Source: Pseudomonas saudimassiliensis
Lineage (GTDB): Bacteria; Pseudomonadota; Gammaproteobacteria; Pseudomonadales; Pseudomonadaceae
Length of the DNA: 64,000 bases
Assembly (NCBI RefSeq): GCF_000939975.1
Contig: NZ_LK391969.1
Location: 1,313,412-1,377,411 of the forward strand
Reading direction: 5' to 3'
Part shown: piece by piece, positions 10,576 through 19,925 of the stretch
How the letters are laid out: each line of letters starts with the position of its first letter
Numbering within the stretch: position 1 is the first letter of the stretch
Notes under the pieces: model-generated
What the model was told of the DNA's origin: nothing
Database searches by the model: none
Seen by the model: the letters and a program-made list of their open reading frames with translations, nothing else
Made by a program: the position numbers and the translations under genes

Positions 10576-12267
10576 ATGCACGAGCGTGACTATCTGGAGC
10601 AGCTCCGCGCCCTGCAGCGCCAGGCCTGGCCCGCCGGCCACCCAACCGATCCCCAGTACCCGCTCGGCCAGCGACCGCTGACCGAGTATCTGCGTCATTG
10701 GGCTACCACGACGCCGGATAAGCCGGCCGTGCGCTTCTACGGTCACGACCTGAGCTACGCCGAGCTGAACGAGCTCAGCGATCGCTTTGCAGCGCTGCTG
10801 TTGGACCAGGGCGTGCAAGCCGGGGACCGCATTGCCGTGTTCCTGCCCAACTGCCCGCAGCTGCACATCGTCTTCTACGGCATCCTCAAGGCCGGTGCGG
10901 TTCATGCGCCGGTCAGCCCCATGGCCACCGCGACCGAGCTGGCCTACCAGCTCAAGGATTGCGGCGCCAGCGTCATGGTCTGTTTCGACCAGTTGTTGCC
11001 GGTGGTCCGGGCTGCCTCTGACCAGACCGCCCTGCGCGTGCTGATCAGTACCAGCCTGGCGGAGGTCTGCCCGGCCGAGCCGCCCTTCGCCGTACCGGAG
11101 CTGCTGCAAGCACCCAAGCTGGATGTCTCGGACAGCATCGACCTGCTGCCGGCCCTGGCCGCCACCGAACCCCGCCCGGACCTGCCCCCACCAGCGCTCG
11201 ACGCCATGGCGGCGCTGAACTACACCGGCGGCACCACCGGCCTGCCCAAGGGCTGCATCCACACCCATGGCGACATGCTCTACACCTGCGCGAGTTTCAT
11301 GCCCGCCGCGCTGGGCCTGGATAGCGAGCGGGTCAGCCTCAACTTCATGCCCGAATTCTGGATTGCCGGGGAGAACGCCGGCCTGCTGTTCCCGGTGTTC
11401 GGCGGCACCACCCTGGTGCTGCTAGCGCGCTGGGACGCGCTGGCGTTCATGGGCGCCGTGCAGCACTACCGGGTCAATCACACCGGGTTGCTGGTGGACA
11501 GCGCTGCGGAGATTTTAGATCACGCCCAGCGCGACAGCTTCGACCTCAGCTCGCTGCAGGTCACCAGTTGTGTGTCCTTCATCAAGAAGCTGACCCCGGA
11601 ATACCGCCGCCGCTGGCGTGAGCTGACCGGCTGCACCCTGTTCGAGACCAGCTTCGGCATGACCGAAACCCATACCTGCGACACCTTTACCGCCGGTCTG
11701 CAGAACGACGACTTCGATCTGAAATCCGCGCCCACCTTCGTCGGGCTGCCGGTACCGGGCACCGAGTTCAAGGTCTGCGACTTCGACACCGGCGCGCTGC
11801 TGCCGCTAGGTAGTGAAGGCGAGCTCTGCGTGCGCTCGCCGTCGCTGCTCAAGGGCTACTGGAACCGTCCGCAAGCCAGCGCCGAGGCCCTGCGCGACGG
11901 CTGGCTGCACACCGGCGACAACGGCGTGATCACCGAGCAGGGCTTTATTCGCTACCTCGGACGGCGCAAGGAGATGCTCAAGGTCAACGGCATGAGCGTA
12001 TTCCCCGCCGAACTGGAAGCCATGCTCGGCCAGCATCCAGACCTGCTCGCCTCGGCGGTCGTCGGCCGGCCCGATGCGCAGCGTGGCGAAGTCCCGGTCG
12101 CCTTCGTGATTGCCAAACCGGGCAGCGGGCTGGACGCCGAGCAGTTGACCGCGTGGTGCCGGCAGGCCATGTCCGGGTACAAGGTGCCGGAGGTGCGGCT
12201 GGTCGAATCCCTGCCGATGACCGCTACTGGCAAGGTAAAGAAGAACGAACTCAAGGACTGGATCTGA
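10576..12267 (+). CDS. Acyl-CoA synthetase, class I adenylate-forming (AMP-binding)
   Basis: Activates a carboxylic acid with ATP and CoA through an acyl-adenylate; the substrate cannot be told from sequence. The 563-residue protein has the P-loop-like YTGGTTGLPKGCIHTH, the FGMTETHTCDTF motif (A5), the HTGDNGVI motif, the hinge LGRRKEMLKVNG and the catalytic lysine near the end (TATGKVKKNEL). The ATG at 10576 is preferred over a GTG at 10567 because AAGGCAGGTG lies upstream of it. Its stop overlaps the next start (TGATG), so it is translationally coupled to a biotin-dependent carboxylase. That suggests a two-step route: acid to acyl-CoA, then carboxylation. This pairing is inference. Confidence 0.9.
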   Translation: MHERDYLEQLRALQRQAWPAGHPTDPQYPLGQRPLTEYLRHWATTTPDKPAVRFYGHDLSYAELNELSDRFAALLLDQGVQAGDRIAVFLPNCPQLHIVFYGILKAGAVHAPVSPMATATELAYQLKDCGASVMVCFDQLLPVVRAASDQTALRVLISTSLAEVCPAEPPFAVPELLQAPKLDVSDSIDLLPALAATEPRPDLPPPALDAMAALNYTGGTTGLPKGCIHTHGDMLYTCASFMPAALGLDSERVSLNFMPEFWIAGENAGLLFPVFGGTTLVLLARWDALAFMGAVQHYRVNHTGLLVDSAAEILDHAQRDSFDLSSLQVTSCVSFIKKLTPEYRRRWRELTGCTLFETSFGMTETHTCDTFTAGLQNDDFDLKSAPTFVGLPVPGTEFKVCDFDTGALLPLGSEGELCVRSPSLLKGYWNRPQASAEALRDGWLHTGDNGVITEQGFIRYLGRRKEMLKVNGMSVFPAELEAMLGQHPDLLASAVVGRPDAQRGEVPVAFVIAKPGSGLDAEQLTAWCRQAMSGYKVPEVRLVESLPMTATGKVKKNELKDWI

Positions 12268-14198
12268 TGCCCTTCAAACGTCTGCTGATTGCCAACCGTG
12301 GCGAAATTGCCATCCGCCTGGCCCGGGCCGCCGCCGAGCTGGATATCCCCAGCCTGGCGGTCTATTCCGAGGATGATGCCGAGTCCCTGCACCGGCACCG
12401 GGCCGATGCCGCCGCGCCCCTGCAGGGCCGTGGCGCGGCGGCTTATCTGGACATTTCCCAATTGCTCGCCCTGGCCCGGGAACATGGCTGCGATGCCATC
12501 CACCCCGGCTACGGCTTTCTCAGCGAGAGCGCCGAACTCGCCCGGGCCTGCGAGGCCGCCGGTATCACCTTCATTGGCCCGACTGCCAGTGTGTTGGAGC
12601 TGTTCGGCGACAAGGCCCGGGCGCGGCAACTGGCCCAGCGTGAGGGCGTCCCCGTGGTCCAGGGCACCGACCAGGCAACCGGACCGGAACAGGCCAGGGC
12701 CTTCATGGCCGAGCTGCCCGCCGGCACGCCGGTGATGCTCAAGGCGCTGGCCGGCGGCGGTGGCCGGGGCATGCGGGTGGTGCACGACGCGGCTGAGCTG
12801 GAGCAGGCTTTCGCTCGCTGCAGCTCGGAAGCCACAGCGGCCTTCGGCAATGGCGATCTGTATATCGAGCGGCTGATTCCCCGCGCCCGGCATATCGAGG
12901 TGCAGATCATCGGCGACGGCCAGCAGGTCAGTCACCTGTGGGAGCGCGAATGCACCCTGCAGCGCCGCCATCAGAAGGTGCTGGAGGTCGCGCCCGCACC
13001 GGGCCTGGATCCCGACCTGCGCCGTCAACTGCTGGACGCTGCCTGCACCCTGACTGCCGCCGTTGGCTATCGAGGCTTGTGCACTGTCGAATTCCTGCTG
13101 GACGAGGAGCGCGGCGACTTCGTATTCATGGAGGCCAACCCCCGCATCCAGGTCGAGCATACGGTCACCGAGGCGGTCACCGGGCTGGATCTGGCGCAGC
13201 TGCAGATCCGCGTGGCCGCTGGCGCCAGCCTCGCCGAGCTGGGCGTGGCGCAATCCAGCGTCCCGTCTCCGCGGGGCTTCGCCGTGCAACTACGGATCAA
13301 CCTGGAAGCCATGCAGCCCGACGGCAGCGCGCGCCCCAGCGGCGGCACCCTGGGCGCCTACGAGGCGCCGAGCGGCCATGGCGTGCGAGTCGATGGCTAC
13401 GGCTACAGCGGCTACACCACCAACCCCGGCTTCGACTCGTTGCTGGCCAAGCTGATCGTGCATGCCGATGCGGATTATCCCGCCGTACTGCGCCGGGCCT
13501 ACCGGGCGCTATGTGAATTTCGCCTGGAAGGCGTCACCAGCAACCTGCCCTTCCTGCAGAACCTGCTGCAGCATCCCGAGGTACAGGCCAATCGGGTTAC
13601 CACTGGTTTTATCGAGGCCAATGCCGCCGGCCTGCTGGGCACCAATAGCCAGCCCCACCCGCACCTGTATGCGCGCGGCCATGCCAGCCGGCAGCAACAG
13701 GCCCACAGCGAGCAGAGCGCCCCCGCTGGTAGCCAACCGGTGAATACGCCGGTGCAGGGCGTGCTGGTCAGCCTGGATGTGCAGCCGGGCGACAGCGTAG
13801 CGGCAGGGCAGCAGATTGCCGTCATGGAAGCCATGAAGATGGAGTTCGTGGTCAAGGCCGACTGCAGCGGGATCGTCCGCGCGTTAGCGGCCGCTGCGGG
13901 GGATAACCTGTTCGAAGGCAGCCCACTGCTGTTTATCGAGGCCACCGGTGAGGGCGACCTTGAACAGCTCACCGAAGAGCAGGTCGACCTGGCGCATATC
14001 CGCGCCGACCTGCAGGAAGTGCTCGACCGCCAGGCGCAGCTTACCGACGCCCAGCGCCCCGACGCCGCCGCCGCAGGACCGGCCAGCGCACCGCCCGGGA
14101 GAATCTCGCCGAGCTGCTGGATGAGGGCAGCTTCATGGAATATGGCGGCTTCGCCCTGGCCGCCCAGCGCACCCGCCGCAGCCACGAGGAGCTGTTGA
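12267..14198 (+). CDS. Biotin carboxylase + BCCP part of an acyl-CoA carboxylase (frame broken at 3' end)
   Basis: Begins MPFKRLLIANRGEIAIR, a classical biotin carboxylase start. It shows the ATP-grasp glycine-rich loop (LAGGGGRGMRVV), the catalytic EANPRIQVEH and RIQVEHTVTE region, and the biotin carboxylase C-terminal domain. A biotinyl domain follows with the lysine motif MEAMKME near residue 527. Homology should run on into a carboxyltransferase, but after about 14072 this frame turns into non-homologous sequence ending at 14198, while the expected motif TGQRTARENLAELL is in the other forward frame. A one-base loss in the GCC-rich run at 14061-14075 would explain it. The intact fusion would be about 1,092 residues, the size I recall for single-chain carboxylases in pseudomonads. 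Confidence 0.88.
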   Translation: MPFKRLLIANRGEIAIRLARAAAELDIPSLAVYSEDDAESLHRHRADAAAPLQGRGAAAYLDISQLLALAREHGCDAIHPGYGFLSESAELARACEAAGITFIGPTASVLELFGDKARARQLAQREGVPVVQGTDQATGPEQARAFMAELPAGTPVMLKALAGGGGRGMRVVHDAAELEQAFARCSSEATAAFGNGDLYIERLIPRARHIEVQIIGDGQQVSHLWERECTLQRRHQKVLEVAPAPGLDPDLRRQLLDAACTLTAAVGYRGLCTVEFLLDEERGDFVFMEANPRIQVEHTVTEAVTGLDLAQLQIRVAAGASLAELGVAQSSVPSPRGFAVQLRINLEAMQPDGSARPSGGTLGAYEAPSGHGVRVDGYGYSGYTTNPGFDSLLAKLIVHADADYPAVLRRAYRALCEFRLEGVTSNLPFLQNLLQHPEVQANRVTTGFIEANAAGLLGTNSQPHPHLYARGHASRQQQAHSEQSAPAGSQPVNTPVQGVLVSLDVQPGDSVAAGQQIAVMEAMKMEFVVKADCSGIVRALAAAAGDNLFEGSPLLFIEATGEGDLEQLTEEQVDLAHIRADLQEVLDRQAQLTDAQRPDAAAAGPASAPPGRISPSCWMRAASWNMAASPWPPSAPAAATRSC

Positions 14199-15544
14199 AG
14201 ATGAGCCCGGCCGATGGCCTGATCGCCGGCATCGGCACGGTCAATGCCGAGCTATTCGGTGCCGAGGCCGCCCGCTGCATGGCCATGAGTTACGACTACA
14301 CGGTATTTGCCGGCACCCAGGGGGTGATGAATCACAAGAAGACCGACCGCATGCTGGAGCTGGCCGAGCAATGGCGACTGCCGCTGGTGTTCTTCACCGA
14401 AGGCGGCGGTGGCCGGCCCGGGGATGTGGACAAGGTCGGCGTCGCGGGGCTGGACTGTACCACCTTCATGCGCATGGCCCGCCTCAGCGGGCAGGTGCCC
14501 TTGGTCGGCGTGGTGTCCGGGCGCTGCTTTGCCGGCAACGCCGCCCTGCTCGGCTGCTGTGATGTGATCATCGCCACGGAAAATGCCACCATTGGCATGG
14601 CCGGGCCGGCGATGATCGAAGGCGGCGGGCTGGGCAGCTACACACCCGAGGAGGTTGGTCCGACCCACATGCAGGCGCCCAACGGAGTGATTGATGTGCT
14701 GGTCGAAGACGAAGCCGAAGCCACCCGTATAGCCAAACAGTACCTCTCCTATTTCCAGGGCGACCTGCCAGGCGGCGAGTGTGCCGACCAGCGCCGGCTG
14801 CGCCACCTGATCCCGGAAAACCGCCTGCGGGTTTACGACATCCGCGAGGTAATCGAGACGCTGGCTGATACCGACTCGGTGCTGGAGCTGCGCCGGCAGT
14901 TTGCCCCGGGCATGATCACCGCGCTGATCCGCATCGGCGGCAAGCCCTTCGGGCTGATTGCCAACAACCCCATGCACCTGGGCGGCGCCATCGATGCCGC
15001 TGGCGGTGACAAGGCCGCGCGCTTCATGCAGCTATGCCAGGCCCATGGCCTGCCCATGGTGTCGCTTTGCGATACCCCCGGCTTCATGGTCGGGCCGGAA
15101 TCGGAACAGCAGGCCACCGTGCGCCACGTCTCGCGCATGTTTGTCACCGCCGCCAGCCTGAGTATTCCATTTTTTACCGTGGTGCTGCGCAAGGGCTACG
15201 GCCTCGGCGCCCAGGCCATGGCCGCCGGCAGCTTCCACGCGCCGCTGTTCACCATCGGCTGGCCCAGCAGCGAGTTCGGTGCCATGGGACTGGAGGGCGC
15301 AGTCCGGCTCGGGTTTGCCAAGGAGCTGGCGGCGCTGGAAGATCCCGCCGAGCAGCAGGCCCTGTTCGACCGGCTGGTGGGTGAGCTGTATGCGCGGGGC
15401 AAGGGCCTGAGCATGGCCAGCTTCCTGGAAATCGACGCGGTCATCGATCCGCTGGAAACCCGGAACTGGCTGCTGCGCGGGCTCAACTCCGCCCCGCCGG
15501 AGTCCCTGCAGGCCGGTCAGCGGCCGTTTGTGGATACCTGGTAA
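14135..15544 (+). CDS. Carboxyltransferase part of the same acyl-CoA carboxylase
   Basis: Crotonase-fold carboxyltransferase, both halves present: N-terminal half with FTEGGGGRPGDVDK and MAGPAMIEGGGLG, C-terminal half with the LCDTPGFMVGPESE acyl-CoA/biotin pocket motif and GYGLGAQAMAAGSF. The first usable start in this frame is the ATG at 14135 inside the conserved EGSFMEYGG. However, the conserved TGQRTARENLAELLDEG is encoded in the same frame immediately upstream (from about 14075), so this is not a natural N-terminus. The coding signal therefore crosses from the biotin carboxylase frame into this one. The acyl-CoA substrate is unknown. If the shift is real, biotin carboxylase and carboxyltransferase would be separate polypeptides, or the second would not be made. 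Confidence 0.88.
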   Translation: MEYGGFALAAQRTRRSHEELLKMSPADGLIAGIGTVNAELFGAEAARCMAMSYDYTVFAGTQGVMNHKKTDRMLELAEQWRLPLVFFTEGGGGRPGDVDKVGVAGLDCTTFMRMARLSGQVPLVGVVSGRCFAGNAALLGCCDVIIATENATIGMAGPAMIEGGGLGSYTPEEVGPTHMQAPNGVIDVLVEDEAEATRIAKQYLSYFQGDLPGGECADQRRLRHLIPENRLRVYDIREVIETLADTDSVLELRRQFAPGMITALIRIGGKPFGLIANNPMHLGGAIDAAGGDKAARFMQLCQAHGLPMVSLCDTPGFMVGPESEQQATVRHVSRMFVTAASLSIPFFTVVLRKGYGLGAQAMAAGSFHAPLFTIGWPSSEFGAMGLEGAVRLGFAKELAALEDPAEQQALFDRLVGELYARGKGLSMASFLEIDAVIDPLETRNWLLRGLNSAPPESLQAGQRPFVDTW

Positions 15545-15584
15545 CGCGCGCGAGCGGTTAGCGGCGGGCCTGCGGCCGCCCGGG

Positions 15585-17216
15585 TCAATCGCTAATTCGC
15601 AGGCGTTGCAGGCGCTCGGCATGGATAGCCTGGTGACTGGCAATTACCAGCAAGCCATGGCGCTGGCGCCGCACCAGCGCCGCCATGACCTGTTCCCGGG
15701 TAACCGCATCCAGGCCGGCAAAGGGTTCGTCGAGCAGCAGGATCGGACGCTCGGCCAGCAGGAGCCTGGCCAGTGCAATCCGCCGCGCCTGCCCGCCGGA
15801 TACGGCCGAACCCACCTCGCCAGGCAGTAGTTGCAACTGCTGCGGGTGCGCCCGGACCCAGTCCGCCAGCGCTACCTCCTGCAACACCTGCCACAATTGC
15901 TCATCGCTGGCCTGCAGGTTGCCCAGACGCAGATTGGCCGCCAGCGGCAGGTTGAAGATGTCGATATCCTGGGGCAGATAACCGATGGTTTTGTGCAGAT
16001 CCCAGTGCGCCAGGGGCTGGCCATTGAGATGACATTCGCCACTGAAGGGTAGCGGCTCACCCGCCAGCAGCTGCAGGAGCGTGGATTTGCCGCCCCCGGA
16101 GGCTCCCTGCAGGTGCAGCACTGCGCCTTGCTCCAACTGCAGGTTGATCCGCTCCGGCCCATTCAGCGCACCGGGCCAGCGAACGGTGAGCTCCTGCATC
16201 TGCAGTCGCCAGGGGCCTGCAGGCTGAGGCCGCGGCGGTGGCGGCGGTGGCGGGTCGCCGGCCAGGACATTGAGCCGATCCCGCGCCGCCTGGCTCAGGC
16301 CCAGCGCGACAAAACTCCCGGCAAGCGGCAACAGCGCTTCACTCAGGCCCAGCAAGGTCAGCACCACTGCCAGCAACATGGGCACCGATAGCCCCGTTTC
16401 AGTCAGTAACGGCCAGCCGTGCCATAGTACTGCCATCAGGCTGCCGGCCAATGCCCACTGCTGCAACAGCGCAATGCGGCTGCCCAATCGCAGCTGCCGG
16501 TCCTGCTGGGCAAGCTGGGCGCGGTCCTGCCGGGCAAATGCGGCACTGCGCTCGCCCCAGCGCTGCCAGATCAACAAGGGCGTCAGCAATGCCAGGCTGT
16601 CGAGCAAGTATTCCCGTCGCAGCTCTGCCCGCTCCACTTCCTCCCGCGCCAACCGCCCGCCCCGCCAATAACCGAGCCAGGGCGATAGCCAGGCCAGCAG
16701 CAGGCCGGGCAGTGCCGCCAGCAACAGGGTCTGGTCGAGCAATGCCAACCAGACCAGCAGCATGACCAGCAGCAGGCTGGCCCAGGCCCAGGGCAACACC
16801 ACGCGCAGCGGAAACTGATCCAGCAGATCGATATCCGCCACCAGCCGATGCATGGCGCCCGGCGTGCGCAACGGCAGACGCCGCGCCTGAGAGACTTGCC
16901 GGAACAGGCGGCTGCGTAGATCGAGCAGCAGGCCCAGCGCGGCATGGTGCGATGTCAGCCGCTCGGTATAGCGCCCGACGGTGCGGGTCAGCGCCAGCAG
17001 GCGGATAACGGCAGCCGGACGAAAAATGTCAAAGGCTGCACCAGCAAGCGTCAGGCCAGCCAGGGCCGCAGCGCTGATAAACCAGCCGGAAACCGCCAAC
17101 AGCGCAACGGCTGAAAACAGCGTGATGAAACCCAGCACACCCGCGCCCCACCAACCGCCCAGACGGCTGTTGAGCAAACTGCGCAGGCGAACCACTGGCC
17201 GGCGCGGTTCAGTCAT
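15585..17216 (-). CDS. cydC: Thiol exporter ABC transporter CydC
   Basis: Second subunit of the heterodimeric CydDC exporter that sends glutathione/cysteine to the periplasm and is needed for cytochrome bd assembly. The 543-residue half-transporter has an N-terminal transmembrane domain (six segments, e.g. VLGFITLFSAVALLAVSGW) and an ATPase domain with Walker A GASGGGKSTLL, signature VSGGQARRIALA and Walker B ILLLDEPFAGLD. Its start overlaps the cydD end by 8 bp. It is the last gene of cydABDC and converges on the carboxylase gene with a 40-bp gap. Confidence 0.94.
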   Translation of the reverse strand: MTEPRRPVVRLRSLLNSRLGGWWGAGVLGFITLFSAVALLAVSGWFISAAALAGLTLAGAAFDIFRPAAVIRLLALTRTVGRYTERLTSHHAALGLLLDLRSRLFRQVSQARRLPLRTPGAMHRLVADIDLLDQFPLRVVLPWAWASLLLVMLLVWLALLDQTLLLAALPGLLLAWLSPWLGYWRGGRLAREEVERAELRREYLLDSLALLTPLLIWQRWGERSAAFARQDRAQLAQQDRQLRLGSRIALLQQWALAGSLMAVLWHGWPLLTETGLSVPMLLAVVLTLLGLSEALLPLAGSFVALGLSQAARDRLNVLAGDPPPPPPPRPQPAGPWRLQMQELTVRWPGALNGPERINLQLEQGAVLHLQGASGGGKSTLLQLLAGEPLPFSGECHLNGQPLAHWDLHKTIGYLPQDIDIFNLPLAANLRLGNLQASDEQLWQVLQEVALADWVRAHPQQLQLLPGEVGSAVSGGQARRIALARLLLAERPILLLDEPFAGLDAVTREQVMAALVRRQRHGLLVIASHQAIHAERLQRLRISD

Positions 17217-18909
17217 GCCCGCCCCCTCGCAGCGTCACTTGCCGGTCCAGCCAGTCAAGCCCAACCGCATCATGGCTGACCAGCACTACCGTACGACCGC
17301 GGCTGAGCCGCTCCAGCAACTCGCCGATCCGTTCAGCGGTGTCGGGGTCCAGATGCGCCAAGGGCTCATCGAGAAGCCAGACCCGGGTGTCACGCAATAG
17401 CAAGCGAGCCAGGGCCAGACGGCTGAGTTGGCCGCCGGACAGCCCCAGCCCCCGCTCCCCCAACGGCGTTGCCAATTGCAGGGGCAACTGCTGCAGCAAC
17501 GGCCACAGGCCGACTTCACGCAATACCGCAACCAGTTGCTGGTCGCTGGCATCCGGCGCGGCCAGGCGCAAATTCTCCGCGAGCGTACCTGGTACAAGCT
17601 CTGGTTGCTGAGCAAGAAATCCCACATGCCGATGCCAGTCGCCACGTCGCACCGAGGCCAACGGCAGCCCATTGATCAATACCTCGCCAGTGTGGGGCAG
17701 AAAGCCCAGCAGGACATATAACAGGGTCGATTTGCCACTGCCGCTGGGCCCTCGCAACCAGACCCGCTCGCCAGCGCGCAGAGCCAGGTCCAGCGGGCCC
17801 AGGCGCGCCGGTGCCCCGGGCAGATCGACCTGCACCTGGCAGCAGGTTATGGCCGGCGCCCCAGGCAGCTGCAACGGTTCTGTGCCGGGATGCTGCCACA
17901 GCTCCAGCTGCAGCAATGGCTTCAGTTCTGCGAGCGCACCCTCGGCCTCGGCCCGGGCGTGATAATCGCTACCCAGTTGCCGCAGCGGCCCGTAGAACTC
18001 CGGGGCATGCAGCAGAATGAACAGGGCACTCTGATAGGAAACAGGCACTTCGCCCTGGGCCCAAGGCAGCATACCCAGCAGGCCCAGGCCGAGATAAAGG
18101 GCAACCATGGCAATGGCTATCGAGGCAAACAGTTCCAACACCGCGCCGGAAAGAAAAGCCATGCGCAGCACACGCATGGTGCGGCTGCGGTAATCCTCGG
18201 CGGCTTGCTCTACCGCCAGCTGCGCACTATCCAGCGTCTGCAGATGTTGCAAGGTTGCCATGCCGCGCAATAAGTCCAGGAAGCGTCCACTCATCTGCTC
18301 CAGCGCCATGAATTGACGCTGGTTGGCACTTGCCGCGGCGTGCCCCAGCAGCACCATGAACAGCGGCACCAACGGCGCGGTGGCCAGCAGCAAGGCTGCG
18401 GCGAACAGACTGTGCCACGCGGTGGCCAGCAGCAGCATCAGCGGGACGATGATGACCAGCCGGCGCTGCACGTGGTAACGGCTCACATAGCCATCCAGCG
18501 CATCCACCTGCTCCAGCACGCGGCTACCCAGCTCGGCATCAGCTCCCAGCATACGCCGCGCCGGCCCCAGCATTGCCAGCCGTTGCAGCAACTGCTCGCG
18601 CAGTGTCTGGCGGACCCGCATGCTGGCTCGCTGGGCCAGGCGTTCGCGGCAATATTGCAGGGCCGGCCGAATCAGGAGACACAATGGCAGGCCCACCAGC
18701 CAGATCCCCCAATCGGCTGGAGCGAAGCTCGTCGGGCTGCCCTCCTGCCAGGCGACCAACCAATAGCCAAACAGGCCCGCCAGGAACCAGCTGCGCAAAA
18801 TCAGCAGCCCAGCGGCCAGCACCTCGAGGACAAGGGCCCCGTTCAGCAGTCGCTTCTGGGGCACCAGCAGCCAGGGCAACCCGGCATCGGCGTCTTTACG
18901 GGCCGTCAT
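17209..18909 (-). CDS. cydD: Thiol exporter ABC transporter CydD
   Basis: Partner of CydC. The 566-residue protein has six predicted membrane segments and an ATPase domain with Walker A GPSGSGKSTLL, signature LSGGQLSRLALA and Walker B VWLLDEPLAHLD. It starts 13 bp after cydB and overlaps cydC, so the four genes are very likely one transcript. The exporter supplies reductant and haem conditions needed for the bd oxidase encoded upstream (established for CydDC in E. coli). Confidence 0.94.
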   Translation of the reverse strand: MTARKDADAGLPWLLVPQKRLLNGALVLEVLAAGLLILRSWFLAGLFGYWLVAWQEGSPTSFAPADWGIWLVGLPLCLLIRPALQYCRERLAQRASMRVRQTLREQLLQRLAMLGPARRMLGADAELGSRVLEQVDALDGYVSRYHVQRRLVIIVPLMLLLATAWHSLFAAALLLATAPLVPLFMVLLGHAAASANQRQFMALEQMSGRFLDLLRGMATLQHLQTLDSAQLAVEQAAEDYRSRTMRVLRMAFLSGAVLELFASIAIAMVALYLGLGLLGMLPWAQGEVPVSYQSALFILLHAPEFYGPLRQLGSDYHARAEAEGALAELKPLLQLELWQHPGTEPLQLPGAPAITCCQVQVDLPGAPARLGPLDLALRAGERVWLRGPSGSGKSTLLYVLLGFLPHTGEVLINGLPLASVRRGDWHRHVGFLAQQPELVPGTLAENLRLAAPDASDQQLVAVLREVGLWPLLQQLPLQLATPLGERGLGLSGGQLSRLALARLLLRDTRVWLLDEPLAHLDPDTAERIGELLERLSRGRTVVLVSHDAVGLDWLDRQVTLRGGGHD

Positions 18910-18922
18910 CTCGCCAACACGA

Positions 18923-19924
18923 TCAATGATAACCCTCGCCCACCCGCACCTTGCCGCGGAAGACCCAGTAGGTCCAGGCGGTATAGGCCAGGATCACCGG
19001 AATCACGAACAGCATGCCGATCAGCAGAAACAGCTGCGAGCCCGGCGCGGCAGCCGCATCCCACAGGGTGTGATCAGGCGGCACCACATAGGGCCACTTG
19101 GTGAACAGCAGGCCGAGATAGGTGAAGATGAACATGCCCATGGTGGCGACAAAGGGCATGGATTGCTGGTGGCGGCGCAGCCCGCGTATCACCAGGAAGG
19201 CGAACAGCAGCGCCAGTGCCGGGAACACCCAGATCAACCGGATGACACTGAACCAGCGCTCGAAGGCCGAGGGGTCCACTGTCGGCGTCCAGAGGCTGAC
19301 GATGGCAAATACCCCCAGCACCGCGGCCAGCAGCCATGGCGCCAGGCGATACACCCACTGCTGGATATGGCCGACGGTCTTCATGATCAGCCAGGTGCTG
19401 CCCAGCAGCGCGTAGCCCGCTACCAGGCCCAGCCCGGTCAACACAGTGAACGGCGTCAGCCAATCCAGCGCGCCGCCCACGTAGCGTCCATCCACGGTAT
19501 TGAAGCCTTCGATGTAAGCACCCACCACCGCCCCCTGGGCAAAGGTCGCCACCATGGAGCCGCCGGCGAAGGCCCAGTTCCACAGGTTGCGCGAGGAACT
19601 GGACTTGAAACGGAACTCGAAGGCGACACCGCGGAAGATCAACCCTGCCAGCATCAGGAACACACCGATATACAGCGCCGGCATCAATACCGAATAGACC
19701 AGCGGAAAGGCTGCCAGCAACCCGGCGCCGCCCAGGATCAACCAGGTTTCGTTGCCGTCCCATACCGGCGCCACCGAGTTCATCATCACGTCCCGCGCAT
19801 CCTCGTCGGGCGCGAAGGGAAAGAGGATGCCCACGCCCAGGTCGAAGCCGTCCATCAGCACGTACATCATGATGGCGAAGGCGATGATCACCGCCCAGAT
19901 GATGGTCAGATCAATGCCATGCAT
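18923..19924 (-). CDS. cydB: Cytochrome bd-type quinol oxidase subunit II
   Basis: Membrane subunit of the terminal quinol oxidase. The start at 19924 (MHGIDLTIIWAVIIAFAIMM) has a GGGGGA ribosome site; a longer frame to 19954 overlaps cydA without one. The 333-residue product has about eight or nine hydrophobic segments and the early motif MDGFDLGVGILFPF and WDGNETWLI that typify CydB/CioB. It begins one base past the cydA stop. There is no room for a cydX-type small subunit between cydB and cydD (13 bp). Confidence 0.95.
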   Translation of the reverse strand: MHGIDLTIIWAVIIAFAIMMYVLMDGFDLGVGILFPFAPDEDARDVMMNSVAPVWDGNETWLILGGAGLLAAFPLVYSVLMPALYIGVFLMLAGLIFRGVAFEFRFKSSSSRNLWNWAFAGGSMVATFAQGAVVGAYIEGFNTVDGRYVGGALDWLTPFTVLTGLGLVAGYALLGSTWLIMKTVGHIQQWVYRLAPWLLAAVLGVFAIVSLWTPTVDPSAFERWFSVIRLIWVFPALALLFAFLVIRGLRRHQQSMPFVATMGMFIFTYLGLLFTKWPYVVPPDHTLWDAAAAPGSQLFLLIGMLFVIPVILAYTAWTYWVFRGKVRVGEGYH

Positions 19925-19925
19925 T

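Noticed and set aside
8458-11268. Open frame of 936 codons on the minus strand
   Set aside because: It is antisense to ponA and the acyl-CoA synthetase, both with clear family motifs. Its product is rich in Gly/Gln/Ala/Arg with no domain; GC-rich codon bias of the true genes keeps the opposite frame open.
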